DNA from: Steromphala cineraria
Taxonomy: Eukaryota; Mollusca; Gastropoda; Trochida; Trochidae
Direction of reading: 5' to 3'
Length of the DNA stretch: 64,000 nucleotides
Assembly (NCBI GenBank): GCA_916613615.1
Contig: OU744735.1
Location: forward strand, 52,034,082 to 52,098,081
Numbering within the stretch: the stretch's first letter is position 1; every line of letters begins with the position of its first letter. Below, one piece after another: positions 43,760 to 56,877 of the stretch. A model generated the notes under the pieces. It had not been told where the DNA came from. It saw only the letters and a list, made by a program, of their open reading frames with translations, and searched no databases. The translations under genes and the position numbers were made by a program.

Positions 43760-46700
43760 CTTTAACTGATATTAAATGAAAGATTTGAAGAAAAAAGTAC
43801 AGCAGAACCTTTTACTTTCTTACTGTCAATATCAAACAATTTTCTAGTGATCTCTTTCCTGCAGTCACAACTATCAACAAAACAATTATCCCAAGCATAA
43901 CCATTTACCTGTGAAAGATGATCTTGTAACCATTTTGGGACCATAGGCAAAGGGTTAACTTTACAATATGACAACTTGTTATATATACACAAATATGTTC
44001 AGGTGATACCATAATGAAAACAGTTATTTACAATAAATGTGGTTATTAATATAAAAAATAAATAAAACAAATATAGAACTTAAATTATTTAATTTGTTCA
44101 AATACAATTTAATGATAAATGTAAAATCTTCAAATTGAAGAAACCAAATTGATAATTCTGCAGTTGAAGAAATCTTTTTTTAAATGTGAAGGAGATATTG
44201 CGTTGACAATAAGGTAGGACATTATGCAAATTCACAATGTTCATAATCTATAAAGTAAAGACAAAGTAAAATGTTTGTAATACAATAGAACCTTATATTG
44301 TCAAAATGTTCTTCAGGTCGAAGACATTTTCTTGAAAATTTTTTTTTTAACAAAACAACTTAAAATTTAAACAACAATAACAAGGCAGCTATTGTCAATA
44401 TTTATTTTAATATGAGTTCACCAGTTGGCAAGCAACTGTTTCAAATTTCATCAACAGATAATTATAAGCAAATTGTAATTACACAAGGTCCATAATATGA
44501 AAGATATAATAAAATTATGCAAATATTCTTCTGTAGAAATGCAAAACACTCAGGACTAACATTATATAGTAAACAAGGTACTGGAACTACCACAAGTTGA
44601 CTCAAAAAGAGTCAATATGACTTCTCATTGTCAAAAATCATAATTTGATTATGAGCATCTGTATTATGACTTCATGACAGAAATATAATAAATAATAAAT
44701 ACCTGGTACATGTAGATAAATAGATATATCACAATGCTTTCTTTTAATAAAAGAACCGAGGGTACAGAAGCTCACCTTAAAATTGGGGGATGGGATAGAA
44801 GGATTGTGGGATAGAAGAGAGGTTTGCAATGGAAGGACAGGAGAAAAAAGGGGAGGAGGGAAAGGGGGGATAGAAGGGGTGGGGGTAGAAGAGAGGTTTG
44901 CAATGGAAATAATCTAGAGGTCAACTCAGTAATATGTTTATTGAAGTATCTTAACTAACAGAGAGAATTGGTGAGAAAGACTTTGTAAAAAAAGAATTGT
45001 TCAGACAGCTGTTCAATTAGTTTTGAAGATGAATATTAAATGATATCTTTTATTAGCATGACAAACAAAATAAAAGATAATTTGTTATTCATTAACCAAA
45101 ATTTTCAATTTGGAATAAATTAATTGCATGGGAACAAAGGACTAAAAAACCTAACAGTTAGTGTTGGGAGTGAACAAATTTAATCATTTTAAATGCTTTT
45201 GAAAAGGATTTGTTTGAATTGAATGATCATTATAATTATCTAGATAATCATTGTTCAGACCGTAATCAGATATAGATGATTATAAAATGTATATTTATCC
45301 CTCACTGGCTATGTTATTTGCCATATATGAAGTGTCAGGAATTATGTAAAACGGAAAGGATTTATTAAAACAGTCATGCTTCAGGCTGTTCGCAGATAAA
45401 GATGATTCATACAGTTTTTTGTAACTGTATTTATAGTGTTGATAAATATTACAACAAGCGTATCAATACAAATATAATGACATTGATTTGATTGATCAGG
45501 AAATGTATTCTTTTCAATGAATTTCATGAAATCTAATTGAAAATTCAATATAATTGACATATTGACCATCTTGGATTCTTGATAATAAAATAAATGCGTC
45601 TTTGTCAGGAATCACTATATAAAAAAATACTCACTTTTCAGAATGATATCTAAATTGATTTAGTAGGAGTAGTACTTGGCCTGAAATCTAATTGAAAAAT
45701 AATGACTTGTTGACTATGATGACATGTTGTTCCCAGAACCCCTTCAGCATGATACAATTATCATTTATTTTTACAGGTATTTATAAAACACATGGTATTG
45801 GAACTGGAACCTGATACAAAATACCTCTATTATTAACTTATCATGTAGATTACTGAACATAAAAGCAGATTCTTGACTTGTTAATATTAACTCATCGTGC
45901 AGTTTGTTGTACACAAAAGCTGATTCTTGACTTGTTTAAATTGTTATTTGTAAAAAGTATTACTATTAATAGAATACAAGTGTACTTTTCATAAAGACAA
46001 TTTGTATACTTTCCATAAAGTCCATTATGTTCTATTTACCAATTAGGTCAGGATTACTATGCAATATACAAGCAGGCAGGGCTGCTAGCCCCAGAGAGTG
46101 TAGCAATTTGTGTATTTGGCTTTGTGTACGTATATTTGGAGAAGCATCCTAGTGTGCTGAGCATGTAAACCTGAACATGAATTGTTGTGAAAAATAAAAA
46201 TAATTTCACAAAATATAGTTAGCTTATGTCCTAAATTGATTTTGTGTCAAGAAGAACTTCTGTTAGATATAGAAATGGTACAAATATGAGTAAAACACAG
46301 GAACTGGAACCTGATGCAAAATAACTCTTTCCACATCAACTTATCATGTAGATTGCTAAACACAAAACAAGTGACAAGTTTTGTGTAAGTTGTTATTCTT
46401 AGAAAGAACATATCACTATCATGAGAATACAGGTCTAATTTCCATAACTCTTATTGCATACACATGGCCATATAACATAATGCTCTACCATATCAATTGG
46501 GTCAGGTTGATTATGCAACAGACTAGCAGCTGACACTATGATGCTGGCAGCCTGTATTGGGATGTGTATTAGACAGCATAGTGGACTCAACAGAAATATC
46601 TGAACTATGGTTGACCCCTTATGTGTGGTATTTAAAGGAATATAAGGGAGATACCATTGTTCAAAATCTAACATGATGTTTAATGTCATTGGGTTTTTGC

Positions 46701-46920
46701 AGCTAGTTGCCATAAATATTTTAAACAAATTAATTAATTATGTTTGTCTTTCATCTTAATGTTTTAGAAACACTTACAAATATAGAACAACTTGCATGAC
46801 AATCTTAAATATTCCATATTCAAGATAATATTATGATCAGTAAGTTCAAATTAGAGAATGTATATAGTGCGAGTGATCACTTGATGAAAGCTTAAAATTT
46901 AGTAATAATGATGTGTCTTC
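43760..46920. other. AT-rich non-coding region
   Basis: No gene. A purine-rich tract lies at 44770-44910, including two copies of GATAGAAGAGAGGTTTGCAA-like text. A decayed copy of the 156-bp unit of the pearl-like element lies at 45515-45720. Related short pieces ('AACTGGAACCTGATACAAAATA') recur near 45798 and 46303. AGCTCACCTTAAAA at 44766 is an inverted match to the 3' terminus of the element below. Confidence 0.5.
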
Positions 46921-46929
46921 TGCAGCTGA

Positions 46930-48117
46930 AAAGTCAATATGGATGCTATCACAGCCATCTTAGATCCCAATACTGAAACGTCTACCTTTGTGGGAGGAAT
47001 CACAATAGGTATAACATACTACAATATGAAAATGATATCTAGATTGGTTTAGGAGAAGTAGTCATTTTCATGAAATCTCATTGAAAATTCAATATGGCTG
47101 CTATCGCGGCCATCTTGGATTCTCAAAACTGAAACGTCTACCTTTCTGTGCGGAATCACCATAGTTATTACATACTACAATTTCAGAATGATATCTAGAT
47201 TGGTTTAGAAAGAGTAGTCTTTTCATGAAATTTAATTGAAAATTCAATATGGCTGCCATAGTGGCCATCTTGGATTCTCAAAACTGAAACGTCTACCTTT
47301 CTGTGAGGAATCACCATGGGTATAACATACTACATTTTCAGAATGATATCTGCATTCGTTTAGGAGGAGTAGTCTTTTTCGTGAAATCTAATTGAAAATT
47401 CAATATGGCTGCCATGGCGGCCATCTTGGATTCTCAAAACTGAAACGTCTACCTTTCTGTGAGGAATCACCATGGGTATAACATACTACAATTTCAGAAT
47501 GATATCTGGATTCGTTTAGAAGGAGTAGTCTTTTTCCTGAAATCTAATTGAAAATTCAATGTGGCTGCCATAGCGACCATCTTGGATTCTCAAAACTGAA
47601 ACGTCTACCTTTCTGTGAGGAATCACCATGGGTATAACATACTACAATTTTCAGAATGATATCTGCATTCGTTTAGGAGGAGTAGTCTTTTTCGTGAAAT
47701 CTAATTGAAAATTCAATATGGCTGCCATGGTGGCCATCTTGGATTCTCAAAACTGAAACGTCTACCTTTCTGTGAGGAATCAACATGGGTATAACATACT
47801 ACAATTTCAGAATGATATCTGGATTCGTTTAGGAGGAGTAGTCTTTTTTCTGAAATCTAATTGAAAATTCAATATGGCTGCCATGGCGGCCATCTTGGAT
47901 TCTCAAAACTGAAACGTCTACCTTTCTGTGAGGAATCACCATGGGTATAACATACTACAATTTCAGAATGATATCTGGATTCATTTAGGAGGAGTAGTCT
48001 TTTTCCTGAAAGTTTACGGACGGACGGACGGACGGACAGACGGACGGACGGACAGACAGACGGACGACGGACGAAGCGCCATGACATAAGCTCACATCTA
48101 CTTTGTAAAGGTGAGCT
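46930..48117 (+). mobile_element. Pearl-like (Helentron-associated) non-autonomous element, 156-bp core repeats
   Basis: About seven tandem 156-bp units; GGCCATCTTGGATTCTC recurs at about 47108, 47264, 47420, 47576, 47732 and 47888. The last unit leads into GTTTACGGACGGACGGACGG, an ACGG-type microsatellite (about 48013-48075), then GAAGCGCCATGACATAAGCT, then a short hairpin CTCAC...GTGAG at about 48091-48116 followed by CTAAAAA. A tandem core of ~160 bp, an ACGG microsatellite and a 3' hairpin are the published features of bivalve 'pearl' elements, which have been grouped with Helentron-derived HINEs. The 5' end is uncertain. Confidence 0.75.
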
Positions 48118-48119
48118 AA

Positions 48120-50055
48120 AAACCTCTTCATTCATAAAAAGCCTTCATTTAGTTACAATTCCAACAATGAATAATGTTAATAGTTATAGTTATAGTTTAT
48201 TAATCATAAATTGCCAATGGAAATTTAGGGTAAGCCTATTTAAACTTCCTGAATCCAGCACTGAATCCTGGGTCAGGAGATGGTTGCTGATGAGCATCAG
48301 ACAAGTACACTGTCCAAGTACATGTATCAGATTAGTTTTATAATAGTTTGGCAATGATTATTCAAAACAATTCTAACCCTCATTCTTCTCCGCAAGATAG
48401 CATTCCATGGGAGATAACTCTTCTGTCTCTGGCATCCACTAAGGAAATGAATTTTGAGAGAACCCGTTGTTTTTTTAAAGTTCAAGCTGTTTTTGTTTGT
48501 AAGGACCAAAATTATTTCAAACACTTCCTGCCATATAAAAGTTTCATTAATAGATAATGAACATTGATAAAATAATCTGTAAGAGTCTTATGTCCCTATA
48601 CTGAACTGATTAGCATTAAAATTGTCATTTTCAGAAATTTCAGAGCTTCCTGATAAAATACAATAATTGATAATGTTTCTCATATTTGATCCATATATAC
48701 GGGTACACTATGCCATACTGAAATGGAAAAATAGAGAGTGCCTTCAGATTCCTAGCGTCATCATGCCACGTGATAAGTTGTTTCTACAGGTGCTTAAAAG
48801 TATCACTTTATATCTATTAACTACAAAAGGGCAATGTATGTGGGTCTTTGGTTTCCATGGATATGCACACAAACAAACAAAGGCAATCATCTTCATAGAT
48901 ATATTTTTGTTGAGATATAATTTAGCTATCGGTTAATAAAATCTTATGACTATTTATTTTACCCTTTTACAAATGATATTTTTATAAAGGCATGATATCA
49001 TAATGAATTTAAATACCTAAGGATGATTTTACAAACATTGAAAAAAATCTTTTTGCAAATAGGATTAGTAGTTTTTATGTTTCTCTTAATTGCTATAATC
49101 CAATGTAAAGGTATATGTTATATCAATTATTTTGTCACAAACATAAACTCACTGTTCAGCGAAAAAGAAATAATACCTATGATATAAAGGATCCAACATA
49201 ACATCAGTCATAATGACTAATAAAGAGAAGAAAAAAAAGAGTATAAATCAAAAAGTTATTCTAAAATGGAAACAATATTTCATCTGAAAAAATTTCAGAT
49301 TCATACAATGACTTCTTCAACAAGACTATCAATATACAAATATTAATAACATAAATCATAACTGATAAATAAACAACAAAGAAGAAACAATAACCTAATG
49401 TGACAAATAAATACAGGATCATTAAAACAATTTCTAAATATAAAGAAATAAACATCATCAGGTTTTATTTTCCTTTTTTTTCCACTTCATTAATCATGAA
49501 ACAAATTTAACAAAGTATACAAAATGTTACTAAATGAACAAACACAGGCCATTTAGTACCGAAACAAGAAGAATCTTAACAACAACTTTATGGCAGGATA
49601 TTTATAATACAGTCTTCATCAAATTTCACTAGCAGACAAACAAAGGTTTCATCGTCAGGCCAAATAACAGAAGTCTTGTATCTCATAATTTTGGTAAAAT
49701 TATATGGTTTATTGTTTTCACCTGAAATTTATTTTTTGTAATTTTTAATCAAACAGATTATTGGTGTCAGTTTGTGTAAAAACATATTAAACCTTTTGGG
49801 AAAGATGGTATGAAATACAACAACAAAGAGTTTTAAAATCAAATGAACCTGAAGGAGAGGTTTCAGAGAAGATGGATGGGCATTATTTAGATCTTTCTCT
49901 GAAAAGTATATACAACGGAGACACAATCTACCAAAAAAACAATTTTCAACAATTTGAGTTTATACAATCTGACACCAACAACATGGTTGGAAAAAAACGG
50001 TTTATGTTTCATGCCTTGCTATGTTTGGCAGGGATTCTTGGCTGGAAATCGTTAA
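48120..50055. other. AT-rich, no gene recognised
   Basis: Several short frames on both strands without recognisable content. Possibly 3' flank of the stomatin-family gene (minus strand). Confidence 0.4.
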
Positions 50056-50059
50056 TCAT

Positions 50060-51022
50060 ATAAACCTCTAATGGAATAACTGTTAATTCTCATAATTGAA
50101 TTCAAAGATTGTCAACAAATGAGTTTGGATGTTGTCAAGACAAAATGATTCTTCACTCTTGAAAGTCTAGAAAACCATCATATAATTCATTGATAAAATG
50201 ACAGTTACTTCTCAAAATTGAATTCAAAGATTTTCAACAAATGAGTTTGCATGTTGTCAAGACAAAATGATTCTTCTCTCTTGAAAGTCTAGATAAACCA
50301 TCATATAATTCATTGATGAAATAACAGTTAATTCTCATAATTGAATAAAAATATTGTCAACAAATGAGTTTGGATGTTGTCAAGACAAAATGATTCTTCT
50401 TTCTTGAATACCTAGAAAACCATCATATAATTCATTGATAAAATGACAGTTACTTCTCAAAATTGAATTCAAAGATTTTCAACAAATGAGTTTGCATGTT
50501 GTCAAGACAAAATGATTCTTCTCTCTTGAAAGTCTAGATAAATCATCATATAATTCATTGATGAAATAACAGTTAATTCTCAAAATTTAATTCAAAGATT
50601 GTCAACAAATGAGTTTGGATGTTGTCAAGACAAAATGATTCTTCGCTCTTGAAAGTCTAGATAAACCATCCATCCTATAATTCATTGATGAAATAACAGT
50701 TATTTCTCAAAATTTAATTCAAAGATTGTCAACAAATCAGTTTGGATGTTGTCAAGACAAAATGATTCTTCTCTCTTGAAAGTCTAGATAAACCATCATA
50801 TAATTCATTGATGAAATGACAGTTAATTCTCAAAATTTAATTCAAAGATTGTCAACAAATCAGTTTGGATGTTGTCAAGACAAAATGATTCTTCGCTCTT
50901 GAAAGTCTAGATAAACCATCCATCCTATAATTCATTGATGAACTAACAGTTAATTCTCAAAATTTAATTCAAAGATTGTCAACAAATCAGTTTGGATGTT
51001 GTCAAGACAAAATGATTCTCAT
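50060..51022 (+). repeat. Tandem array, ~123-bp unit, 8 copies
   Basis: Unit landmarks: AATTCATTGATGAAATAACA, AATTCAAAGATTGTCAACAA, GGATGTTGTCAAGACAAAAT, GATTCTTCTCTCTTGAAAGT. GTCAACAA-type landmarks fall near 50111, 50233, 50356, 50478, 50601, 50728, 50851 and 50978. Two variants (GATTTTCAACAA with GCATGTTG; GATTGTCAACAA with GGATGTTG) alternate at first, suggesting dimer-wise expansion. It lies ~360 bp past the stop of the stomatin-family gene, perhaps in its 3' UTR. Confidence 0.93.
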
Positions 51023-51383
51023 CTCTAGATGAATCAATACAGGTTCACATACCTGCTACTCTGAACTGAAACCATAAATGATGTCCATGTTCTTGTGAAA
51101 GAGTATGAGACAAGACATTTTCTTAAATGGCCTTAAGCCCAAGGCCAGACAAAATTAATTGCTTGATTCATGGAATTTTTTTGGCAAAATGTCTGAAGGC
51201 AATGTTCAGCAATTTTAATACAGAGGGATTCTTATTAGCGGCTTTTTCCAAATAAGTGTTAGAAGATTCCATAAATCAGCAAATAAATTTGTAGGCCTTA
51301 TGAATAAAATGATAGATAAACTATTCAACACGATGTACAAGATTGTCAATTTGAACATAGTCAATAGGCGATATGGTGAGGGA

Positions 51384-51572
51384 TTATTTATCAACAAAGT
51401 GCTTTAGCAGATCCATTGGCAGTGGAAAGATGATAGTGGAATTTTTCTCAGCTGAAATCGTACCGAGGGTTTGCAGGTATCGGAGCTGCAGTGCGGCGGG
51501 TGAGCCTGAGATGATGTCTGCGGCATGTTTGAGAGCTACCGAGGCTTTCTGCTCCCCTTCTGCTGCTATTAC
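51384..51572 (-). CDS. Stomatin/MEC-2-like (SPFH/band 7) protein, last coding exon
   Basis: Minus-strand exon of 63 codons including stop. After a CTACAG acceptor it reads [20 protein letters not shown], then [36 protein letters not shown] and ends VDK-stop. This is the conserved C-terminal segment of stomatins: the end of the coiled-coil helix and the LQLRYLQTL...STIIFPLP oligomerisation/raft-association region. Entry phase 0 matches the donor of the preceding exon (53855-53933). Stomatins are inner-leaflet integral membrane scaffold proteins that modulate ion channels (MEC-2 with DEG/ENaC). The short tail after FPLP fits stomatin rather than prohibitin or SLP-2. Confidence 0.95.
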   Translation of the reverse strand, partial: VIAAEGEQKASVALKHAADIISGSPAALQLRYLQTLGTISAEKNSTIIFPLPMDLLKHFVDK

Positions 51573-51685
51573 CTGTAGGTAGACATTGATTCAAATCAAA
51601 ATTTTAATGAAATAAAAGATAACGAAGAGAAATTAATGGATGACAACTTCTTCATTCAGTGGCAGATCCAAGATTTTTAAATGAA

Positions 51686-51712
51686 GGGGGGGGGGGGGGG
51701 GGGGGGGGGGGG
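51686..51712 (+). repeat. Poly(G) run of 27
   Basis: Preceded by GGCAGATCCAAGATTTTTAA, a context that may mark a dispersed repeat. Intronic to the stomatin-family gene, where the transcript carries poly(C). Assembled length may be inexact. Confidence 0.9.
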
Positions 51713-52574
51713 ACTTTATTTTTGAATCTATAACTGATTTTCAAACGGGGGTAGGGGGACCTTAGAAATGACATTGGGTTGAATTTCAAAAGTTTGATAT
51801 AAGCTTGAAACTTCAGATTTTGAAAACTTACTCTTTTCAAATCAAACTCTAACAAAGGCCTTATTCATGAATTGAAGTAACTTAATTTTTTTACATTCAA
51901 TTTGCATGTAAACCTAACCTAAACTTTTTCATACAAACTAAAAGATAATATTCTAGAGCTTCAACTTCAAAGAGTGATAAGTTTCAGTTAATTTAATTTT
52001 TACAAATGATAAAACGAAAATCTGCATGAATAGTATACTACTTCTCGACAAATTAATGAAGTAATTTTGTTTATTTAAAGAATCATAAGTGGAAGTTTAT
52101 CTCAATTTTCTTTGAACGTTTCACATAAGAGGTAAATTAATCTAATCACTTGCACTGAAAAGATACAAATTATTCGAGTAAAACATTAATTTGCTCCTTC
52201 CTGCAAAGAAATGTGTAATTTATAAAAAGGATAAATCAACATCGCGTTTACAATCTCTTAACATTGTCTAGACAGCCAAGCAAATGGTGTCGTAAACACT
52301 GATTACCTCCCTTTAATCGCTTTGCTGTCAACAAAATTAAGTTGGTTATCTTCCCTTAATATTCTCCTGTCAGCAGTTATCTCCCTTAGATACTCTTCTG
52401 TTATTTACCTATTTAAACTAAGCAGCAGTTGAAACAACTAAATTCTTATAATCTCTTTTCTGCAGCTGTAAGAAATTTAGCTTCATAGAGAATGATAAAC
52501 TTAATCTTAATCAATTAAATAAAAATAATATCAGCTATCCATTAATGTTAACTTTCTCCAAGAAAATAAAGTTA

Positions 52575-52870
52575 CTTTAAAGGCAGTGAGTAGCACGTTT
52601 TTAAGGGGAATATAAGACGATGTCAGGAAAATGAAACTTAATGGTTTCAATTGAAAGACAATGTATTGCAGTAAATGAAGCAGTAATAAATCGCATATAT
52701 AATGTAAAGTACAAAAATTAATTAAAGGTGTTAACACAAAAATGGCTGCCAAATGGATTGTATGTAAATATTCATAACTTATTCTGTGATTGTGGATGAT
52801 TGGTTTGCGTTATGAGATTTTTGCCACTATCAAAATAATACATTTAGCATTAAAATACAATTATCAGTGA
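52575..52870 (+). repeat. Dispersed repeat copy (partner 28470-28790)
   Basis: Same landmarks in the same order as the partner. Intronic. Class unknown. Confidence 0.75.
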
Positions 52871-53209
52871 AATTTTTAAGATAAAAAAATTGTCAAATAG
52901 CTAATAACTTCCCCTTTAATGTATTAGACGTGTTACAAGGCATGTCAGCTTCTCTGTCTTCAACAGTGACAATGTTATTTGGTTTTAAAGTATGATCATT
53001 ACAAAAATAGAGCCATTGGCTCTGTAGCTCATCAGGCTTCATATTCAATTATGCTGTAGAGTGTGGCCAATGTGGTTCCCCCTTTGTTACTGAGTGGCCA
53101 CCAGGGTCACCAATCCTAAAATTAAGTATATAGGCAATGTGATTTTTGATACCTGCAATCAATTCAGAAATGGTAATTGCAAATATCTAATTGATAATTT
53201 AGAGTATAG

Positions 53210-53530
53210 TATCCAAAGGTTCACCAAGCCCTTTTTAGGGGCCACAGGGCAACCCAAGTTATAAATTATAAACCTCACTAGTCAAGGAGTCTGTACACAA
53301 AATTTTAGCTTTCTAGGCCTTATGCTTCTGGAAAAGAAGATGAAAATAGGTTCTTCAGGGCTAACCCCTGTGGCCTTTATAAGGGGCAACAGGGCCACCA
53401 AAGCTACAACTTTTATTCCTCAATAGTCAAGGAGTCTTATTTCCAAAGATTCAGCTTTCTAGACCTTATGCTTCTGGAGAAAAAGATGAAAATAGGTTTT
53501 TAGGGCGTGGCCCTTCTAAACATTCTCATT
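53210..53530 (+). repeat. Two tandem units (~155 bp) of a dispersed repeat
   Basis: AGTCAAGGAGTCTGTACAC and AGTCAAGGAGTCTTATTTCC mark the two units; each ends near GATGAAAATAGGTT. One further copy lies at 40150-40330. It resembles the tandem core of pearl-type elements but no termini were found. Confidence 0.8.
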
Positions 53531-53854
53531 AGATTGATCCTGCTCACTTTAGCCTTTTTGGACGTATGAACCAAAATGCATACGGAAATTTTATGTTTAT
53601 ACTCTGCTTGTCAGCAGAAACAACATTAGTTATTTTAAGGGTGCTTCAATCAGAATTATGAACAAAGTGAATTTTTTGGTTTAATACATACTTGACAATT
53701 TACCCTCGGCCTACAAATAAGAGGTTTGAGATATCTGACCCGATGATAATGGTTCGTAATGCCTTGAGTGAGAATTATCATTAATTCGAGAAAATGTGAA
53801 AGAAAACATGCTACTGCCACTCTTAACATTCCCCGTTAGAAAAAAGCTGCTCAC

Positions 53855-53933
53855 CTTAGCCCGAGCATCTCTCGCTGCCTCTGCCTCGGCTGCCATTGCC
53901 CTCTGTAGCTGGACCGGGAGTCTCACATCCTTA
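53855..53933 (-). CDS. Stomatin/MEC-2-like protein, third-to-last region (exon with RAMAAEAEA motif)
   Basis: Second-last coding exon, 79 bases. The acceptor GTATCCAG/T completes the codon split in the preceding exon to Ile and gives KDVRLPVQLQRAMAAEAEAA, then RDARAK at a GTGAGC donor, phase 0. This is the most conserved stretch of stomatins, the end of the SPFH domain and start of the helix. A second AG (CTTCAG, 15 bases earlier) is in the same frame and would add five residues (MIVSS-type), which canonical stomatins lack; I therefore chose the inner site. Confidence 0.95.
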
Positions 53934-54309
53934 CTGGATACAATCATACTGAAGATGGTGAATAAATAGTTAAATGAAGAATTGACGATCCACGAACAGC
54001 ATGATATTAAGATCAAGTTTCTTGGGAATTAATAAGTTAAACAAAGTATGATTGAAATGATTGACTGATTTTATCCAAACTTACTTCATGCTATTTTAAT
54101 CATTTAGTTGTACTGAAATATTTTTATTTACATGCTATGAATATATAACTAGAAATTATTTCAATGTTGCTTATTTTGTTGGTGCTTCAAGTGAATTCCT
54201 TTTTTTTATTCTTCGCTTTTATTTTTGGTCCTTACAAAGAATATGATTGTAATAAATAAATAAAACTTCAAAGTAAAGCGATTTGTTGTCTAGGTACTAT
54301 TAAACTCAC

Positions 54310-54365
54310 ATTTCTACCCTTTCAACTTTGATTCCCCACTTGTCTGTTGCTTCATCAAGCATGGT
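54310..54365 (-). CDS. Stomatin/MEC-2-like protein, exon with WGIKVERVE
   Basis: A 56-base exon: acceptor CATGTTTCAG, then TMLDEATDKWGIKVERVE plus two bases, donor GTGAGT. Entry phase 0 follows the SHSMQ exon exactly and exit phase 2 fits the next exon. It belongs to the SPFH domain; WGIKVERVE is diagnostic of the stomatin family. The 3' splice site sequence is the seed of the 32-bp array that fills the upstream intron. Confidence 0.95.
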
Positions 54366-56760
54366 CTGAAACATGAAAATAAACCGTTATTGAAGTCTGA
54401 AACATGACAATACACCATTCACTGTAGTCTAAAACATGGGATTACACCGGTATTGAAGTCTGAAACATGAAAATACACCGTTCACTGAAGTCTGAAACAT
54501 GGGATTACACCATTATTGAAGTCTGAAACATGGGATTACACCATTATTGAAGTCTGAAACATGACAATACACCGTTATTGAAGCCTGAAACATGACAATA
54601 CACCGTTATTGAAGTCTGAAACATGACAATACACCGTTATTGAAGTCTGAAACATGACAATACACTGTTATTGAAGTCTGAAACATGGGATTAGACCGTT
54701 ATTGAAGCCTGAAACATGAGAATACACCGTTTACGGAAGTCTGAAACATGAGAATATACTGTTCACTAAAGTCTGAAACAAGAGAAAACACCATTCACTG
54801 AAGTCTGAAACATGAGAATACACCGTTGTTGAAGTCTGAAACATGAGAATATACTGTTCACAAAAGTCTGAAACATGAGAATACACTGTTCACTAAAAGT
54901 CACACACATGAAAATACACCGTTATTGAAGTCTGAAACATGAAAATACACTGTTCACTAGCGTCTGAAACATTGGATTACACTGTTCACTGAAGTTTGAA
55001 ACATGAGAATAAACCGTTATTGAAGTCTGAAACATGAGAATACACCGTTCACTGAAGTCTGAAACATGAGAATACACCGTTCACTGAAGTCTGAAACATG
55101 AGAATACACCGTTCATTGAAACATGAGAATACACTGTTCACTGAAGTCTGAAACATGAGAATACACCGTTCACTGAAGTCTGAAACATGAGAATACACTG
55201 TTCAATCAAGTCTGAAACATGAGAATACACCGTTCACTGAAGTCTGAAACATGAGAATACACCGTTCATTGAAATATGAGAATACACCGTTCACTGAAGT
55301 CTGAAACATGAGAATACACTGTTCACTGAAGTCTGAAACATGAGAATACACAGTTCACTGAAGTCTGAAACATGAGATTAACCGTTATTGAAGTCTGGAA
55401 CATAGAAATACACAGTTCACTGAAGTCTGAAACATGGGATTACACTGTTCACTGAAGTCTGAAACATGAGAATACACCGTTATTAAAGTCTGAAACATGA
55501 GAATACACCGTTCACTGAAGTCTGAAACATGAGAATACACCGTTCACTGAAGTCTGAAACATGGGATTACACTGTTCACTGAAGTCTGAAACATGAGAAT
55601 ACACCGTTATTAAAGTCTGAAACATGAGAATACACCGTTTACTAAGGTCTGAAACATGAGAATACACCGTTCACTGAAGTCTGAAACATGGGATTACACT
55701 GTTCACTGAAGTCTGAAACATGAGAATACACCGTTATTAAAGTCTGAAACATGAGAATACACCGTTCACTGAAGTCTGAAACATGAGAATACACCGTTCA
55801 CTGAAGTCTGAAACATGGGATTACACTGTTCACTGAAGTCTGAAACATGAGAATACACCGTTATTAAAGTCTGAAACATGAGAATACACTGTTCACTGAA
55901 GTCTGACACATGAAAATACACCGTTATTGATGTCTGAAACATGAGAATACACCATTCACTGAATTCTGAAACATGAGAATACACCGTTCACTGAAGTCTG
56001 AAACATGAGAATACACCGTTCATTGAAACATGAGAATACACTGTTCACTGAAGTCTGAAACATGAGAATACACCGTTCACTGAAGTCTGAAACATGAGAA
56101 TACACTGTTCAATCAAGTCTGAAACATGAGAATACACCGTTCACTGAAGTCTAAAACATGAGCATACACCGTTCATTGAAATATGAGAATACACCGTTCA
56201 CTGAAGTCTGAAACATGAGAATACACTGTTCACTGAAGTCTGAAACATGAGAACACACAGTTCACTGAAGTCTGAAACATGAGATTAACCGTAATTGAAG
56301 TCTGGAACATAGAAATACACAGTTCACTGAAGTCTGAAACATGGGATTACACTGTTCACTGAAGTCTGAAACATGAGAATACACCGTTATTAAAGTCTGA
56401 AACATGAGAATACACCGTTCACTGAAGTCTGAAACATGAGAATACACCGTTCACTGAAGTCTGAAACATGGGATTACACTGTTCACTGAAGTCTGAAACA
56501 TGATAATACACCGTTATTAAAGTCTGAAACATGAGAATACACCGTTTACTAAGGTCTGAAACATGAGAATACACCGTTCACTGAACTCTGAAACATGAGA
56601 ATACACCGTTCATTGAAACATGAGAATACACTGTTCACTGAAGTCTGAAACATGAGAATACACCGTTCACTGAAGTCTGAAACATGAGAATACACAGTTC
56701 ACTGAAATCTGAAACATGGGATTACACCATTATTGAAGTCTCATGTTTCAGACTTACACT
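54366..56760 (-). repeat. Intronic 32-bp tandem array (~75 copies), each carrying a copy of the adjacent 3' splice site
   Basis: Plus-strand unit TGAAGTCTGAAACATGAGAA-TACACCGTTCAC. Read in gene orientation each unit contains CTCATGTTTCAG/ACTTCA; the true acceptor next to it is TTCATGTTTCAG/ACCATG. The array starts at the exon border and nearly fills the 2.5-kb intron. Variants (TTATTGAAG, GGGATTACACTG) order into a 907-bp higher-order duplication: 'GTTCATTGAAACATG' at about 55111 and 56018, 'CAATCAAGTCTG' at 55203 and 56110, 'CATAGAAATACACAG' at 55401 and 56308. One unit near 56740 is inverted. Confidence 0.95.
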
Positions 56761-56877
56761 GTTCACTGAAGTCACTTTGACTCCTTTAAATAGATCTCAC
56801 CTGCATGATGTCTCATGTCTCGTGTCTCGTGTATCAATCTACATAATTTTCTACTCTTTAATTAACAAAATTCTCAC

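Larger units (their letters stand above)
51573..53854 (-). other. Intron of the stomatin-family gene
   Basis: Contains the 27-base poly(G) run, a dispersed repeat (52575-52870) and two ~155-bp repeat units (53210-53530), plus the hairpin AGAGCCATTGGCTCT at about 53010. No other coding. Confidence 0.8.

Noticed and set aside
51652..51855. Minus-strand frame with a poly-proline stretch
   Set aside because: The prolines come from the 27-base poly(G) run; intronic and without other support.
55766..56447. Minus-strand frames of 61-72 codons with HVSDFSEQCILMFQT-type repeats
   Set aside because: They are the 32-bp intronic array read in one frame; the unit is not a multiple of three, so openness is local chance.
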